This document shows positions 44,908 through 54,260 of a stretch of DNA of 64,000 bases, piece after piece (position 1 is the first letter of the stretch; each line of letters opens with the position of its first letter). The position numbers and the translations under genes were made by a program. Origin of the DNA: Simiduia sp. 21SJ11W-1 (GTDB lineage Bacteria; Pseudomonadota; Gammaproteobacteria; Pseudomonadales; Cellvibrionaceae); the NCBI RefSeq assembly GCF_024138675.1, contig NZ_CP090959.1, positions 930,001 to 994,000 of the forward strand, written 5' to 3'. The notes under the pieces were generated by a model. It ran no database searches. It saw nothing but the letters and a program-made list of their open reading frames with translations, and was not told where the DNA came from.

Positions 44908-46182
44908 TTAACTTGCAAGTTTTTGGCGAACAGAGGCCAGTTTTACGCAGGTTACAAACACTTCCATGGCGCCCACCACTTCGGCAACGCTTGGCACTGA
45001 AGGTGCGATGCGGATGTTGGCATCTTGCGGGTCTTTGCCGTAGGGGAAGGTGGCCCCGGCGGGCGTTAATTTTACGCCTGCATCTGCCGCAAGTTTCACC
45101 ACCGCTTTCGCGCAGCCCGGGCGGGTGTCGAATGAGACGAAGTAGCCGCCTGCAGGCGTTTCCCACTGGCCTAAATCGCTACCGGTAAAGGCACTGTCCA
45201 GTGCAGTTAATACCGCGTCAAAACGCGGTTGCAATATGGCGGCATGGGCCTGCATGTGAGTGGCCAGTTGATCTGCATTGGCAATTAACCGCATGTGGCG
45301 CAGCTGGTTGACCTTATCGGGGCCGATACTCTGGGCGCCCAGGAAGGCGCGGAAGCTCTTGAGGTTTTGCTCGCTCATGGCCACAAAGGCAATGCCTGCG
45401 CCTGCGTGGGTGATCTTGGAGGTTGAGGCGAACTGCAAGATGGTGTCTTCAGTGCCGGCCGCCTTGCAGGCATCCATGATGTTGGCCAGTGGCTGTGGCT
45501 CGCCCAAATCGTGCACAGCATAGGCGTTATCCCAAAATATTTTGAAGCCGGGCTGGGCGAGCTTGCCCAATTGCGCAATGCGGCTGACTACGGCGTCGCT
45601 GTAAATCACGCCAGTGGGGTTGGAATACTTGGGCACGCACCAGATGCCGCGAATGCTCGGGTCTTGCTGGATGAGTGCTTCAACGCGGTCCATATCGGGG
45701 CCGTCGGTACCCATGGGCACAGTGACCATATCAATGCCCAATTGCTCACACAGGGTAAAGTGGCGGTCGTAGCCGGGTACCGGGCAGATAAATGTCATCT
45801 TGCCTTGCTTGCCCCAGGCGCTGTCTGGCCCGTTAAAACCGAATTGCACGGCGTTCAGCAGGCATTGGAACATCAGTGTGAGGCTGGAGTTGCCCTGCGC
45901 CAGGGTTTCGGCCTGGCTTGTGCCCAGAATGGCCGCGCCCAGTGCACGCGCCTCTGGCAGGCCATCGCCGCCGCCGTAGTTGCGCGTGTCTGTGCCGTCT
46001 GCGCTTTTGTAGTTGCCTTTCAAAATACCGTCGAGTGCATCAGCAAGGCTGAGCTGCTCGGCTGAGGGCTTGCCGCGCGTGAGATCCAGGCTGAGCTTGC
46101 GGGCCACAATGGCCTCGTAATCGGCGCTGAGTTGGGCTTCCCACTGGCGAAGTTGTTCGTGACTGGCGTTTTCTAGGTTCAA
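44908..46182 (-). CDS. Aminotransferase class I, aspartate-aminotransferase subgroup Ic-like
   Basis: A 424-residue PLP enzyme with LDLTRGKPSAEQL near the start, NYGGGDGLPEARALG, a WCVPKYSNPTG segment (181-191), DNAYAVHDL and the Schiff-base lysine K256 in FASTSKITHAGAGIAF. This pattern resembles the bacterial type Ic aspartate/alanine-glyoxylate aminotransferases, which are distinct from AspC. The substrate is therefore probably aspartate with 2-oxoglutarate. It converges on nhaA and reads away from the TetR gene end. Confidence 0.87.
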   Translation of the reverse strand: MNLENASHEQLRQWEAQLSADYEAIVARKLSLDLTRGKPSAEQLSLADALDGILKGNYKSADGTDTRNYGGGDGLPEARALGAAILGTSQAETLAQGNSSLTLMFQCLLNAVQFGFNGPDSAWGKQGKMTFICPVPGYDRHFTLCEQLGIDMVTVPMGTDGPDMDRVEALIQQDPSIRGIWCVPKYSNPTGVIYSDAVVSRIAQLGKLAQPGFKIFWDNAYAVHDLGEPQPLANIMDACKAAGTEDTILQFASTSKITHAGAGIAFVAMSEQNLKSFRAFLGAQSIGPDKVNQLRHMRLIANADQLATHMQAHAAILQPRFDAVLTALDSAFTGSDLGQWETPAGGYFVSFDTRPGCAKAVVKLAADAGVKLTPAGATFPYGKDPQDANIRIAPSVPSVAEVVGAMEVFVTCVKLASVRQKLAS

Positions 46183-46420
46183 TTTGGGCCTCGGTTTGTA
46201 ATACGACTACAAAATCGGGCGGCATTATAAACACCTTTTGTGCAATCTTTAATCGCAAATAGGGGGTTTGAGGGCTTTTTTTTGCTCGCGCGCAGAGGGT
46301 GATGGCGCAGCTGGCGATTGGCTTTGGCTGCTTGGTGGATTTAAGCGTAACGGGCGGCGTTCATAGTGCAGATGTCGCGTGTGCCAGCCTCAATGTGCAA
46401 TAACCGAAACGGCAAACCGC

Positions 46421-47050
46421 TTATTGGGTGTTGCCGTAAAATCCGAGGAACATGTCAACCGAGCGCTCAAGATAGTGCTGTAACTGTTCGGCGCTATTTT
46501 CGGTGGGCAGGCCGATCATGGCTTTGAAGTGATCGTGGGTTTTAAACAGGCTCAGCAGCTGTTCAGCGGCCATGGCAATGTTGTCGCACTCAAGTTGGCC
46601 TTGTTGGGTTTTACGGGCCAAAAAGCCTTGCAGGGTTTCCTCAACACGGGCCGGGCCTGCGGCAAAGAACATTTGCGAAATTTCCGGGTGCAGTTCGGCA
46701 TTGGTAGCACAGAGCCTGCACAGCTGAATGGCCTCGCGGCTTTGAATCAGCTCCTGAAAATGTTGGGCAAAGTGTATGAGCACCTCGCGCAGGGGGGCGT
46801 CATCGTTAAACACGCCTTCGTGCATGGCATTGGCAATGCAGCGGTCTTCCACGCAAAAGCGAAACAGGTCGTCTTTGGTGCCGAAGTGGCTATACACCGT
46901 TTGTTTGGATACCCCGGCAGCCTCGGCCACTTGATCCATACTGGTACTCAAATAGCCTTGTTCGGTAAACAAATGGCTGGCTGCAGCAATGATTTGCTGG
47001 CGCTTTTCTTCACTGCGGCCACGGGTGGCCTTTTTCACGGGTGTATTCAT
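46421..47050 (-). CDS. TetR/AcrR-family transcriptional repressor
   Basis: A 209-residue regulator. The N-terminal helix-turn-helix (RQQIIAAASHLFTEQGYLSTSMDQVAEAAGVSKQTVYSHFGTKDDLF) is a canonical TetR type with YxHFGTKDDLF. The C-terminal ligand domain is like the AefR group. It is divergent from an RND pump operon, with an inverted repeat between them, so it likely represses the pump. Confidence 0.93.
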   Translation of the reverse strand: MNTPVKKATRGRSEEKRQQIIAAASHLFTEQGYLSTSMDQVAEAAGVSKQTVYSHFGTKDDLFRFCVEDRCIANAMHEGVFNDDAPLREVLIHFAQHFQELIQSREAIQLCRLCATNAELHPEISQMFFAAGPARVEETLQGFLARKTQQGQLECDNIAMAAEQLLSLFKTHDHFKAMIGLPTENSAEQLQHYLERSVDMFLGFYGNTQ

Positions 47051-47115
47051 CGGGCAAGTTTAACTGAAACAATCTCTTAAAAACAAACTGGACGGGCTAG
47101 TCTATTTTTAATATT

Positions 47116-47133
47116 CTAGACTCTACCGTCTAG
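47116..47133. promoter_or_regulatory. Operator-like inverted repeat for the TetR regulator
   Basis: CTAGAC, 6 bases, GTCTAG is a perfect inverted repeat; a further CTAGTCTA half-site lies at 47097-47104. It sits in the divergent gap between the regulator and pump genes. Binding by this TetR is inferred from position and symmetry. Confidence 0.65.
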
Positions 47134-47216
47134 TCTACTTGATGGCCTGTTATGGCTGGCTTTTGCTGTGGGCCCGGCGCTTTTGGGCTGCCAGAGAAAT
47201 TTCAATATTGGGGTAA

Positions 47217-48365
47217 GTGGTTGTGATTAAACGCGTTGTGCGTCGTTATTGGGTGTTTGCACCCGTGTTGGCGGTGGCCTTGGCACTGCTTGTGTCTACG
47301 GCTGTGCGCTCATCGGATGATAACTCTGCAAGCGGCTACCTCTTGAAGGCGGCAAGCCAAAAGCTCCAATTGCAGGCCAGTTACAGCCTGGAGCGGCGTT
47401 TTGCCGGCCGGGTGGCCGCCAGGCAAGATGCCGATGTGGGTTTCGAGCTGGGTGGCCGCGTTGCCAATATGCGCGTTAACGACGGCGACAGGGTGCGCCT
47501 GGGTGATGTGTTGGCCACTCTGGATACCGAGCTGTTGGTGACAGAGCGTTCACAATTACAGGCGCAGCTGGCGGATAACCAGGCGCGCCTGCAGTTAAAC
47601 CTTGCCAATACAGAGCGCCACCAATCACTGCAAGCCAGCGGCTTTGCCTCCCAGCAGCGCCTTGATGAGTTACTCACCGAGCAGAAAACCCTGGCAGCCA
47701 GTGGCGACGCCCTGCGTGCAGCGCTTGAAAACGTAGACAGCCGCCTGCGCAAGGCCACCTTGCGTGCACCTTATGAAGGCGTGGTGGCCAGGCGCTTTGC
47801 CGATGTAGGCACGGTGGTGGGTGCGGGCAGCCCGGTGATACGGCTGCAAGAGGTGGCCGCCATGGAGGCCGAGGTTGGCGTGCCCGTTGATTTCGCTCTC
47901 AGCCTGGCCGCAGGCCAGCAGGTAAGTTTACTGTTGCGCGGTGAGCGGCTTGAGGGGCGCTTACTCACCGTGGGCGCCGATGTAAATCCTGTGACCAACA
48001 CGGTCACCGTGCGGGCGTTGTTGCCAAGCGACGCGCGCGCCTTTAATGGCGACATCATCCAGCTGCTGGTAAACGACACTGTGCCCACCGCAGGGTTTTG
48101 GATTCCCGCCGATGCCATTACCGATGGCGTGCGCGGGCGCTGGACAGTCTATGCGCTGGTAGCCGAGCCGCAAGCCCAGCGCGTTGAGGCGCGCGACGTG
48201 CAAATTCACCACGCCCGCGCAGATCGGGTGTTCGTTACCGGCGCGCTGGCCGACGGTGAAACCATTGTGGCCGCCGGCGTACACCGCCTGGTGCCGGGCC
48301 AGCAGGTGGCACTCGATGATCCTGTGGCGGCGCCCCAGTTAGGGCAGACGCTGGAGGCCCACTGA
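47217..48365 (+). CDS. RND efflux periplasmic adaptor subunit
   Basis: A membrane-fusion protein of about 380 residues with an N-terminal membrane anchor (VFAPVLAVALALLVSTAV). It has a lipoyl half (FELGGRVANMRVNDGDRVRLGDVLATLD), a coiled-coil hairpin (about 100-175) and the second half (KATLRAPYEGVVARRFADVGTVV), then the beta-barrel domain (TNTVTVRALLPSD). GTG 47217 or GTG 47223 is the start. Its TGA overlaps the permease ATG by one base (48365), so translation is coupled. Confidence 0.92.
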   Translation: MVVIKRVVRRYWVFAPVLAVALALLVSTAVRSSDDNSASGYLLKAASQKLQLQASYSLERRFAGRVAARQDADVGFELGGRVANMRVNDGDRVRLGDVLATLDTELLVTERSQLQAQLADNQARLQLNLANTERHQSLQASGFASQQRLDELLTEQKTLAASGDALRAALENVDSRLRKATLRAPYEGVVARRFADVGTVVGAGSPVIRLQEVAAMEAEVGVPVDFALSLAAGQQVSLLLRGERLEGRLLTVGADVNPVTNTVTVRALLPSDARAFNGDIIQLLVNDTVPTAGFWIPADAITDGVRGRWTVYALVAEPQAQRVEARDVQIHHARADRVFVTGALADGETIVAAGVHRLVPGQQVALDDPVAAPQLGQTLEAH

Positions 48366-51300
48366 TGCTGGTGAAAAGCTTCGTTGAAAACCCGCGCTTG
48401 GTGGTTATGGTTATCGCCGTGCTGATTGTGGGTGGGCTGGCCGCGGTCAATACCCTGCCGCTGTCGGAAGATCCGTATATTGCCGGCCGTCATGCCACCA
48501 TCCTCACGCCCTTTCCGGGTGCCAGTGCCGAGCGCGTGGAAGTGCTGGTTACCGAGAAAATTGAAAATAAAATCCGCGAACTCGCTGAAATAGACACCGT
48601 AACCTCCACTTCCAAGGCCGGCCTTTCGGTGATAGTGGTAGAGCTTAAGGGCAGTATTCTGGGGGATGAAGTAGCCGGGCTTTGGTCGCGCACCCGCTCG
48701 CTTATGGATGAAGTTCAGCACCAGTTGCCCCAAGGGGCCTTGGCGCCGCGCTTGATAGACGATCGCACCCACGCCTTTACCCGCATTCTGGCGCTCCGTT
48801 GGCAGGGTGCTGGCGAGCCGGATATGGCCATTCTCGGGCGCTATGCCCAAGAGCTGGAAAGCCGCCTGCGCAGCCTGCCCGGCAGTTGGCGGGTAGAGCG
48901 CTTTGGTGCGGCTGAAGAAGAAATTCAGGTGGAAGTGGATAACGCCGTGCTGAGCCGGCTGGGGCTTTCTACCGCGGCGATTGCCGAGGCCATCAACCGG
49001 GCAGACAGCAAAGTTGCCGCCGGCGAGCTGAGCGCCGGTGCGCAAAATATTGCAGTGGAAGTGCGCGGGGCTATCGACAGTGTTGAGCGGGTGCGGCGTG
49101 TGCCCTTGCAATCGCCCCAGCAGGGCAGTTTGCTGGTGGGTGATGTGGCGCGGGTGTATCGCGGTGAGAAAACACCCCAGGAAAGCCTTGCGTTGATCCA
49201 CGGCGAGCGCGCGGTGGTGGTGGCAATCAGTATGCTCGCCGATGAGCGCATCGACAGGTGGAGCGAAAAGGTCGACCGGCGCCTTGAGGATGTGAGCGCA
49301 ATACTGCCGGCCAATGTTGGGCTTGAAACCCTGTTTGATCAACGCGGTTATACCGAGCGGCGGCTGAGTGATTTAATGGGCAATGTAGTGCTGGGTTTCA
49401 CGCTCATATTTCTGGTGCTGTTTTTTACCCTGGGTTGGCGTTCGGCTGTGCTCGTGGCCCTGGCGTTGCCGCTAACCGCGCTCTTTACCTTGGCGGTGAT
49501 GAAATTTTATGGCCTGCCCATTCATCAGATGTCGGTCACCGGGTTAATTGTGGCGCTGGGCATTATGGTGGATAACGCCATCGTGATGGTCGATTCCATC
49601 GCCCGTGAGCGCCAGGCGGGCCAGCCCCGCATAGAAGCCGTGCTGCGCTCTGTACGCCATTTGTGGTTGCCATTACTGGGCTCTACCCTAACGACTATTC
49701 TGGCGTTCATGCCCATTGTATTAATGCCCGGCCCGGCCGGGGAGTTTGTGGGTGGCATTGCGCTTTCAGTGATTTTTTCACTTATCGGCTCCTGGTTAAT
49801 CTCTCACACATTGATTGCCGGTTTGGCCGGGCGCTGGTTGCCCGAAGATACCGAGCAGGGCCACTGGATGCGCTGCGGATTTTCCGGCGCCCGCCTAAGT
49901 CAATGGGCTGAAAAGTCTATCCTCTCGGCCATGCGTCGCCCGGTGGCCACTTTGGTGGCGGTGTCGAGTTTACCGCTGCTGGGCTTTGTGGCGGCGAGTC
50001 ATTTAACCGAGCAGTTTTTCCCCGCCTCCGATCGCGACATGTTTCACATAGAGGTGTACCTGCCGCAGCATGCATCCCTTGGGCAAACCCGCGCGCTGGT
50101 GGCTGAGATCGATCAATACCTGGCAGACCAAGTGCCGGAAATCTCTTCTGCCCACTGGTTTGTGGGCAGTGCTGCCCCGTCTTTTTATTACAACCTGATG
50201 TTTGGCCGCGACGGCTCGCCCAACTATGCGCAGGCCATGATTAAAACGCCGCATTTCAGCGTGGCCAACGCTTTAATTCCCGATCTTCAGCAGCGTTTGG
50301 ATCAGGCCTTCCCGCAGGCGCAAATTTTGGTGCGCAAGCTTGAGCAAGGCCCGCCCTTTGAGGCGCCCGTAGAATTGCGATTGTTTGGCCCCAACCTTGA
50401 TGTGCTTAAAGCGAAAGGTGAAGAAGTACGCGCGGCTATGTCGGCGGTTGCAGCTATCTCCCACACGCGGGCATCGCTCTCGGCAGCCGCGCCCAAACTG
50501 TGGCTGGATGTTGATGAAGATGCAGCCAGGCGTGCGCAGTTGCAGCTGGTGGATTTATCAGAGCAGCTGCAAGGTGGCCTGGATGGTGTGGTGCGTGGCT
50601 CGCTGATTGAGGGCACCACGGAAATACCGGTGCGGGTACGCTTAACAGAGGCCAGCCGTGAAGATTTAGAAGGCTTGCAGCATTTTCAGTTTGTAACGCC
50701 AGCCAGCGCCGGCAATCAGGGGGTACCGCTTTCGAGTATTGCAGCGCTGGCCCTGCAGCCAACCCAAGGCACCATCGCCCGGCGCAATGGCGAGCGGGTA
50801 AATACCGTGCAGGCCTTTGTGCGAGATGGTGTATTACCCGCCGCTGCGGTGGCAAATATTGAAGCAGCGCTTGCCGCACGGGAATTTCGCCTGCCTGCCG
50901 GCTACCGTTTGGAATTGGGGGGCGAGGGCGCCGAGCGCGACGAGGCCGTGCATGACCTTATGGGATCTGTGGGTTTGATTATTACTCTCCTGGTATTGGT
51001 GGTGGTGCTGAGTTTTAACTCCTTCCGTATTAGTATGATTATTTTTGCCGTGGCCTTTCAATCTGTGGGCTTGGGTTTGCTGTGTGTGTATTTGTTCGGC
51101 TATGCCTTTGGTTTTACGGTAATTATCGGATTGCTAGGGTTGATGGGCCTTGCGATTAACGCCGCCATAGTAATTTTGGCTGAATTAAAATCAGACCCGA
51201 ATTCTGTGCGCGGCGATGAAGTGGATATTGTAGCCGGCGTGATGCGCTGCGCGCGTCACATTGTGTCTACCACCATTACCACCGTGGGTGGCTTTCTGCC

Positions 51301-51466
51301 CCTCATCCTGGCCGGCGGTGGTTTTTGGCCCCCCTTTGCTATTGCCATTGCCGGTGGTACGGTATTAACCACGTTGTTGTCGTTTTTATTTGTGCCGGCA
51401 GCGTTTGTTTTATTTGCCAGAAGGCGCCATTTCGCACTGGGTGCTGGCGTCACTTCGGGCGTGTAG
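48365..51466 (+). CDS. RND efflux permease subunit
   Basis: A 1033-residue proton-driven pump of the AcrB-like family with 12 membrane helices in two repeats and large periplasmic loops (about 30-330 and 560-870). The proton-relay helix reads GIMVDNAIVMVDS, where the second aspartate of the usual DD pair is Asn. The C-terminal half carries GLMGLAINAAIVILAE. It exports drugs, solvents or metabolites with the adaptor. No outer-membrane channel gene follows, so a shared TolC is assumed. Confidence 0.94.
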   Translation: MLVKSFVENPRLVVMVIAVLIVGGLAAVNTLPLSEDPYIAGRHATILTPFPGASAERVEVLVTEKIENKIRELAEIDTVTSTSKAGLSVIVVELKGSILGDEVAGLWSRTRSLMDEVQHQLPQGALAPRLIDDRTHAFTRILALRWQGAGEPDMAILGRYAQELESRLRSLPGSWRVERFGAAEEEIQVEVDNAVLSRLGLSTAAIAEAINRADSKVAAGELSAGAQNIAVEVRGAIDSVERVRRVPLQSPQQGSLLVGDVARVYRGEKTPQESLALIHGERAVVVAISMLADERIDRWSEKVDRRLEDVSAILPANVGLETLFDQRGYTERRLSDLMGNVVLGFTLIFLVLFFTLGWRSAVLVALALPLTALFTLAVMKFYGLPIHQMSVTGLIVALGIMVDNAIVMVDSIARERQAGQPRIEAVLRSVRHLWLPLLGSTLTTILAFMPIVLMPGPAGEFVGGIALSVIFSLIGSWLISHTLIAGLAGRWLPEDTEQGHWMRCGFSGARLSQWAEKSILSAMRRPVATLVAVSSLPLLGFVAASHLTEQFFPASDRDMFHIEVYLPQHASLGQTRALVAEIDQYLADQVPEISSAHWFVGSAAPSFYYNLMFGRDGSPNYAQAMIKTPHFSVANALIPDLQQRLDQAFPQAQILVRKLEQGPPFEAPVELRLFGPNLDVLKAKGEEVRAAMSAVAAISHTRASLSAAAPKLWLDVDEDAARRAQLQLVDLSEQLQGGLDGVVRGSLIEGTTEIPVRVRLTEASREDLEGLQHFQFVTPASAGNQGVPLSSIAALALQPTQGTIARRNGERVNTVQAFVRDGVLPAAAVANIEAALAAREFRLPAGYRLELGGEGAERDEAVHDLMGSVGLIITLLVLVVVLSFNSFRISMIIFAVAFQSVGLGLLCVYLFGYAFGFTVIIGLLGLMGLAINAAIVILAELKSDPNSVRGDEVDIVAGVMRCARHIVSTTITTVGGFLPLILAGGGFWPPFAIAIAGGTVLTTLLSFLFVPAAFVLFARRRHFALGAGVTSGV

Positions 51467-51670
51467 CTAGGGCTCACAGGCAAGGGCTTTGGTGTGGCCA
51501 TCTGGCCTGGCGGCAAGCCAGAATATGCGAAAGCCTGATGATATGCGACCGTGGTTTTAGTTGTGTGCTGTTTAAGCCAAATTTTTATGGCCGCGCTGCA
51601 TGGGCCCTGAAGGCTATGGGATTGTTTTCACTGAATAATGTTGAGAAGTAGAATATAACAAGAGGTTGGT

Positions 51671-51979
51671 ATGGCAGACGCTACATTTAAAAGCTTTAAA
51701 GAGTTTTACCCCTATTACCTGGCCGAGCATTCCGATCGCACCTGCCGTCGCCTGCATTTTATTGGCTCGTTTTTAGGACTGGTTTGTTTAAGTGCCGCCA
51801 TTGTGACGTTAAACCCTTGGTTTGTACTTGCGGGTTTGGTGCAGGGTTATGCCTTTGCTTGGGTTGGCCACTTCTTCTTTGAGAAAAACAAGCCGGCAAC
51901 CTTTAAATACCCTCGCTACAGCTTTATTGGTGATTGGGTGATGTTCAAAGATATGCTAACCGGGCGCATCGCGTTTTAA
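51671..51979 (+). CDS. Mpo1-like (DUF962) membrane protein
   Basis: A 102-residue protein of the DUF962/Mpo1 family. It has FKEFYPYYLAEHSDRTCRRLHFIG (conserved His and Arg), two membrane helices (LGLVCLSAAIVTLNPWFVLAG), and AWVGHFFFEKNKPATFKYPRYSFIGDW, which is the family's C-terminal signature. Yeast Mpo1 is an Fe-dependent dioxygenase for 2-hydroxy fatty acids; that role is not proven for bacterial members. It stands alone. Confidence 0.9.
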   Translation: MADATFKSFKEFYPYYLAEHSDRTCRRLHFIGSFLGLVCLSAAIVTLNPWFVLAGLVQGYAFAWVGHFFFEKNKPATFKYPRYSFIGDWVMFKDMLTGRIAF

Positions 51980-52021
51980 TTCTTTAACCGAAGCAAAAAC
52001 CTGCCGGGTACACCTTGGGCT

Positions 52022-52810
52022 TTAGGGGCGTGCCTGGTATTTTTCTATAAGCCTATCTATGGTGCCATCGTTTTTTAGCTCCTCCACCACCTCTGCCAGC
52101 GCGTCTTGCAGGCCAATAAACTTCGATTTTTTTGAAATGGCAATTGAATTGGCGTTGCCGCCACGCTCATAGGTGAGCGGCAACATCACGACCTGCTGAT
52201 TGCGCAGCTGAACCTTGAGTGCGTCGCGTTTTACCAGGTGCACGGCAATGGTTTCATTCAACAAAAGTATGTCTACACGGCGCGAGTGCAGTAGCCGGAT
52301 GCCCGCTTCGGCAGTGGGTGCCAGTAGTACTGAAAGCGTTTCAGCGTGAAATTCATCCGGGTAGAGAAACCCGTTTACCAGCCCAAGGCGCGAAAGTTTA
52401 ATGGTTTTAAGGTCGTTATATTTATGGGCGAATTGCTTAAGGGTTAAAAAGCGCAGCGGCTCTATGTCGGCGTAGGGGAACATTACCAGGTATTCAAGCC
52501 GCTCGGGCGTGGGTACAAGGCTTACCATGAAATCGGCAAGGCCTGCCTCAGCCATTCGCAGGCAGCGGGCAAAGGGCGTGTTGGGTGTGGGCTCAATGGT
52601 TATGTTGAGCCGCTGCCCAATGATATTCATGGTATCGATCATCGCACCGGTTGCTTTACCGTCTACAAAATAGGTGAGCGGTGGGTAATCATCAATGCAC
52701 AGCTTGGCCACGTTTTTCCCTGCGGCAGGTGAGGGTGCCTGTGCCCAGGTGAGCGGACCGAGCAGTGCTAAAAGCAATAGGCTAAGGCGTCGCAAAGCTA
52801 GACTCCTCAT
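52022..52810 (-). CDS. Periplasmic solute-binding-fold protein (family-3 type), copy 2
   Basis: A 262-residue exported protein. The signal MRSLALRRLSLLLLALLG is cut near TWAQA. The mature chain has KLCIDDYPPLTYFVDGKATGAMIDTMNIIG and NTPFARCLRMAEAGLADFMVSLVPTPERLEYL, the family-3 solute-binding fold. A 29-bp overlap places its ATG inside the end of the upstream paralogue. No permease or ATPase gene is nearby, so it may be a sensor or orphan binding protein. Confidence 0.8.
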   Translation of the reverse strand: MRSLALRRLSLLLLALLGPLTWAQAPSPAAGKNVAKLCIDDYPPLTYFVDGKATGAMIDTMNIIGQRLNITIEPTPNTPFARCLRMAEAGLADFMVSLVPTPERLEYLVMFPYADIEPLRFLTLKQFAHKYNDLKTIKLSRLGLVNGFLYPDEFHAETLSVLLAPTAEAGIRLLHSRRVDILLLNETIAVHLVKRDALKVQLRNQQVVMLPLTYERGGNANSIAISKKSKFIGLQDALAEVVEELKNDGTIDRLIEKYQARP

Positions 52811-53603
52811 TGAAATAGCGTTGGTAAAACGCACGGCTGATGGCCTCGAAGGTGTTGTCGGCTAACAGCTGCTCAATCACATCTGCAAATTCTGCAGACC
52901 GCTCGGCTGCCGGTGAACGTTTTGAGAGGCCAATGTACACGCGGTTTTCACCTGAGTAGCTAAAGGGCATGGTTTTAAATTTGCCTTTGAATTCCGGGGT
53001 GTCGGCAATCAGAAACATTGCCTGGCGCTCGGTGGCAATTACCACATCTACACGGCCCGCCAGTAAGCGCTGGAAGCTATTCTTAACGTGGCCGGCATTG
53101 GCTTTTACAAATTGCCCTTGGCTGTTATCGAAAGCGGGGAAGTATTTATGGCCGAGCGTGGTGCCCACTGTCAGCCCCGTGAGATCTTCCAGCCCCCGTA
53201 TCTCCAGCAAGCTGTCATGGCGCACATAGAAGCTTTTTTTTGAGCTTGTAAGGTAGGGAAACAAGTGTAAGTACTTGGCGCGCTCGGCGCTGAACAGTAA
53301 TCCACCCATGAGGTCTACCTCGCCTTGCTCCAATTTGCTCAGGCAGCGCCGAAATGGCGTATTGGCGGTGTAGGTGAGGTCGTACTCAAGGTGCACCGCC
53401 AAGGTTTCCAAAATTTCTACTATAGAGCCGCGCGGTGGGCCGGCGGGAGTATCGTAGATGGTAAACGGCGGGTAGTGATCGGCACACACTTTCAGTACTG
53501 GCTTGGCCTTAGTTGCCGCCTGCGCGTACCAAATACCCGGCAGCACCAGTAACACGCCAGTCACAAGGCCTAAAAGGGTGAACTTAATGGGGCGATTGGT
53601 CAT
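52782..53603 (-). CDS. Periplasmic solute-binding-fold protein (family-3 type), copy 1
   Basis: A 273-residue exported paralogue with a signal peptide (LLGLVTGVLLVLPGIWYAQA). Sequence includes KVCADHYPPFTIYDTPAGPPRGSIVEILETLAV and NTPFRRCLSKLEQGEVDLMGGLLFSAERAKYLHLFPY. The two copies share the YPPxT start and the NTPFxRCL motif but have diverged. The ligand is perhaps an amino acid or small anion; no transport partner is present. Confidence 0.82.
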   Translation of the reverse strand: MTNRPIKFTLLGLVTGVLLVLPGIWYAQAATKAKPVLKVCADHYPPFTIYDTPAGPPRGSIVEILETLAVHLEYDLTYTANTPFRRCLSKLEQGEVDLMGGLLFSAERAKYLHLFPYLTSSKKSFYVRHDSLLEIRGLEDLTGLTVGTTLGHKYFPAFDNSQGQFVKANAGHVKNSFQRLLAGRVDVVIATERQAMFLIADTPEFKGKFKTMPFSYSGENRVYIGLSKRSPAAERSAEFADVIEQLLADNTFEAISRAFYQRYFNEESSFATP

Positions 53604-53724
53604 GGTTGAGCTCGGTGGGGCTATGGTTAACAGGTTAGCAAAGCTCGGGGCAGAGAGCTGCCCTATGAGGAAAGCGGCTGCCCCAACGTCCTATGGTAAC
53701 TGCCTTGATAGTGAGCATTGCCTG

Positions 53725-54246
53725 GTGCCGGTAAAAACCTATTATTTGGAATTGTTAACCCCAAACCCCCACGTTTTAGCGCCATTTAACCACGAAAGCG
53801 CTAAGTTGCAGGAGCTTTCGCCCCCGCAGCCTGAGGTAAACCGGCGCATGTACCTTGAGGTAGGCGGCCCCTGGCAATGGCAGGATAAAGCCCAATGGCC
53901 TCTTGCGCGTTGGCGGGCCTATGTGGCGGGTTTGGGGGAGGCTGAATTACCTGCAAAGGTGCCCATTGAGGAGATAATCACAGTGGTGCTTTCATTGAGC
54001 GGGCGTGCGGCCGGCTACTTTGAACTCAGCCTACGCGGGGCTGATACGGAAATCCGTTATTTCGGCCTGTGCCCATGGGCTGTGGGCCAGGGGCTCGGGC
54101 GGCCGCTGTTGAGTGCAGCTATTACCCGGGGCTGGCAGACGGGTGCACAGCGCTTGTGGGTGCACACTTGCGAGCTGGATCACCCGGCGGCACTTCCCAA
54201 CTACCAGAAGTGTGGCTTTAATTTGTACCAAACCCAAGCAGAATAA
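53725..54246 (+). CDS. GNAT-family N-acetyltransferase
   Basis: About 173 residues from GTG 53725 (PVKTYYLELLTPN). The GNAT core is visible: GRAAGYFELSLRG, EIRYFGLCPWAVGQGLGRPLLSAAI (acetyl-CoA loop with GQGLGRPLL) and ALPNYQKCGF near the end. The frame is also open upstream to ATG 53665 and further, but those starts have no better site and encode unconserved sequence, so the exact start is uncertain. Substrate unknown. Confidence 0.8.
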   Translation: MPVKTYYLELLTPNPHVLAPFNHESAKLQELSPPQPEVNRRMYLEVGGPWQWQDKAQWPLARWRAYVAGLGEAELPAKVPIEEIITVVLSLSGRAAGYFELSLRGADTEIRYFGLCPWAVGQGLGRPLLSAAITRGWQTGAQRLWVHTCELDHPAALPNYQKCGFNLYQTQAE

Positions 54247-54260
54247 GCCGAGGAACCTGT

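Noticed and set aside
48206-49342. Minus-strand 378-residue open frame inside the RND genes
   Set aside because: It is antisense to highly conserved adaptor and pump sequence, has no recognisable domain and arises from GC-rich codon bias.
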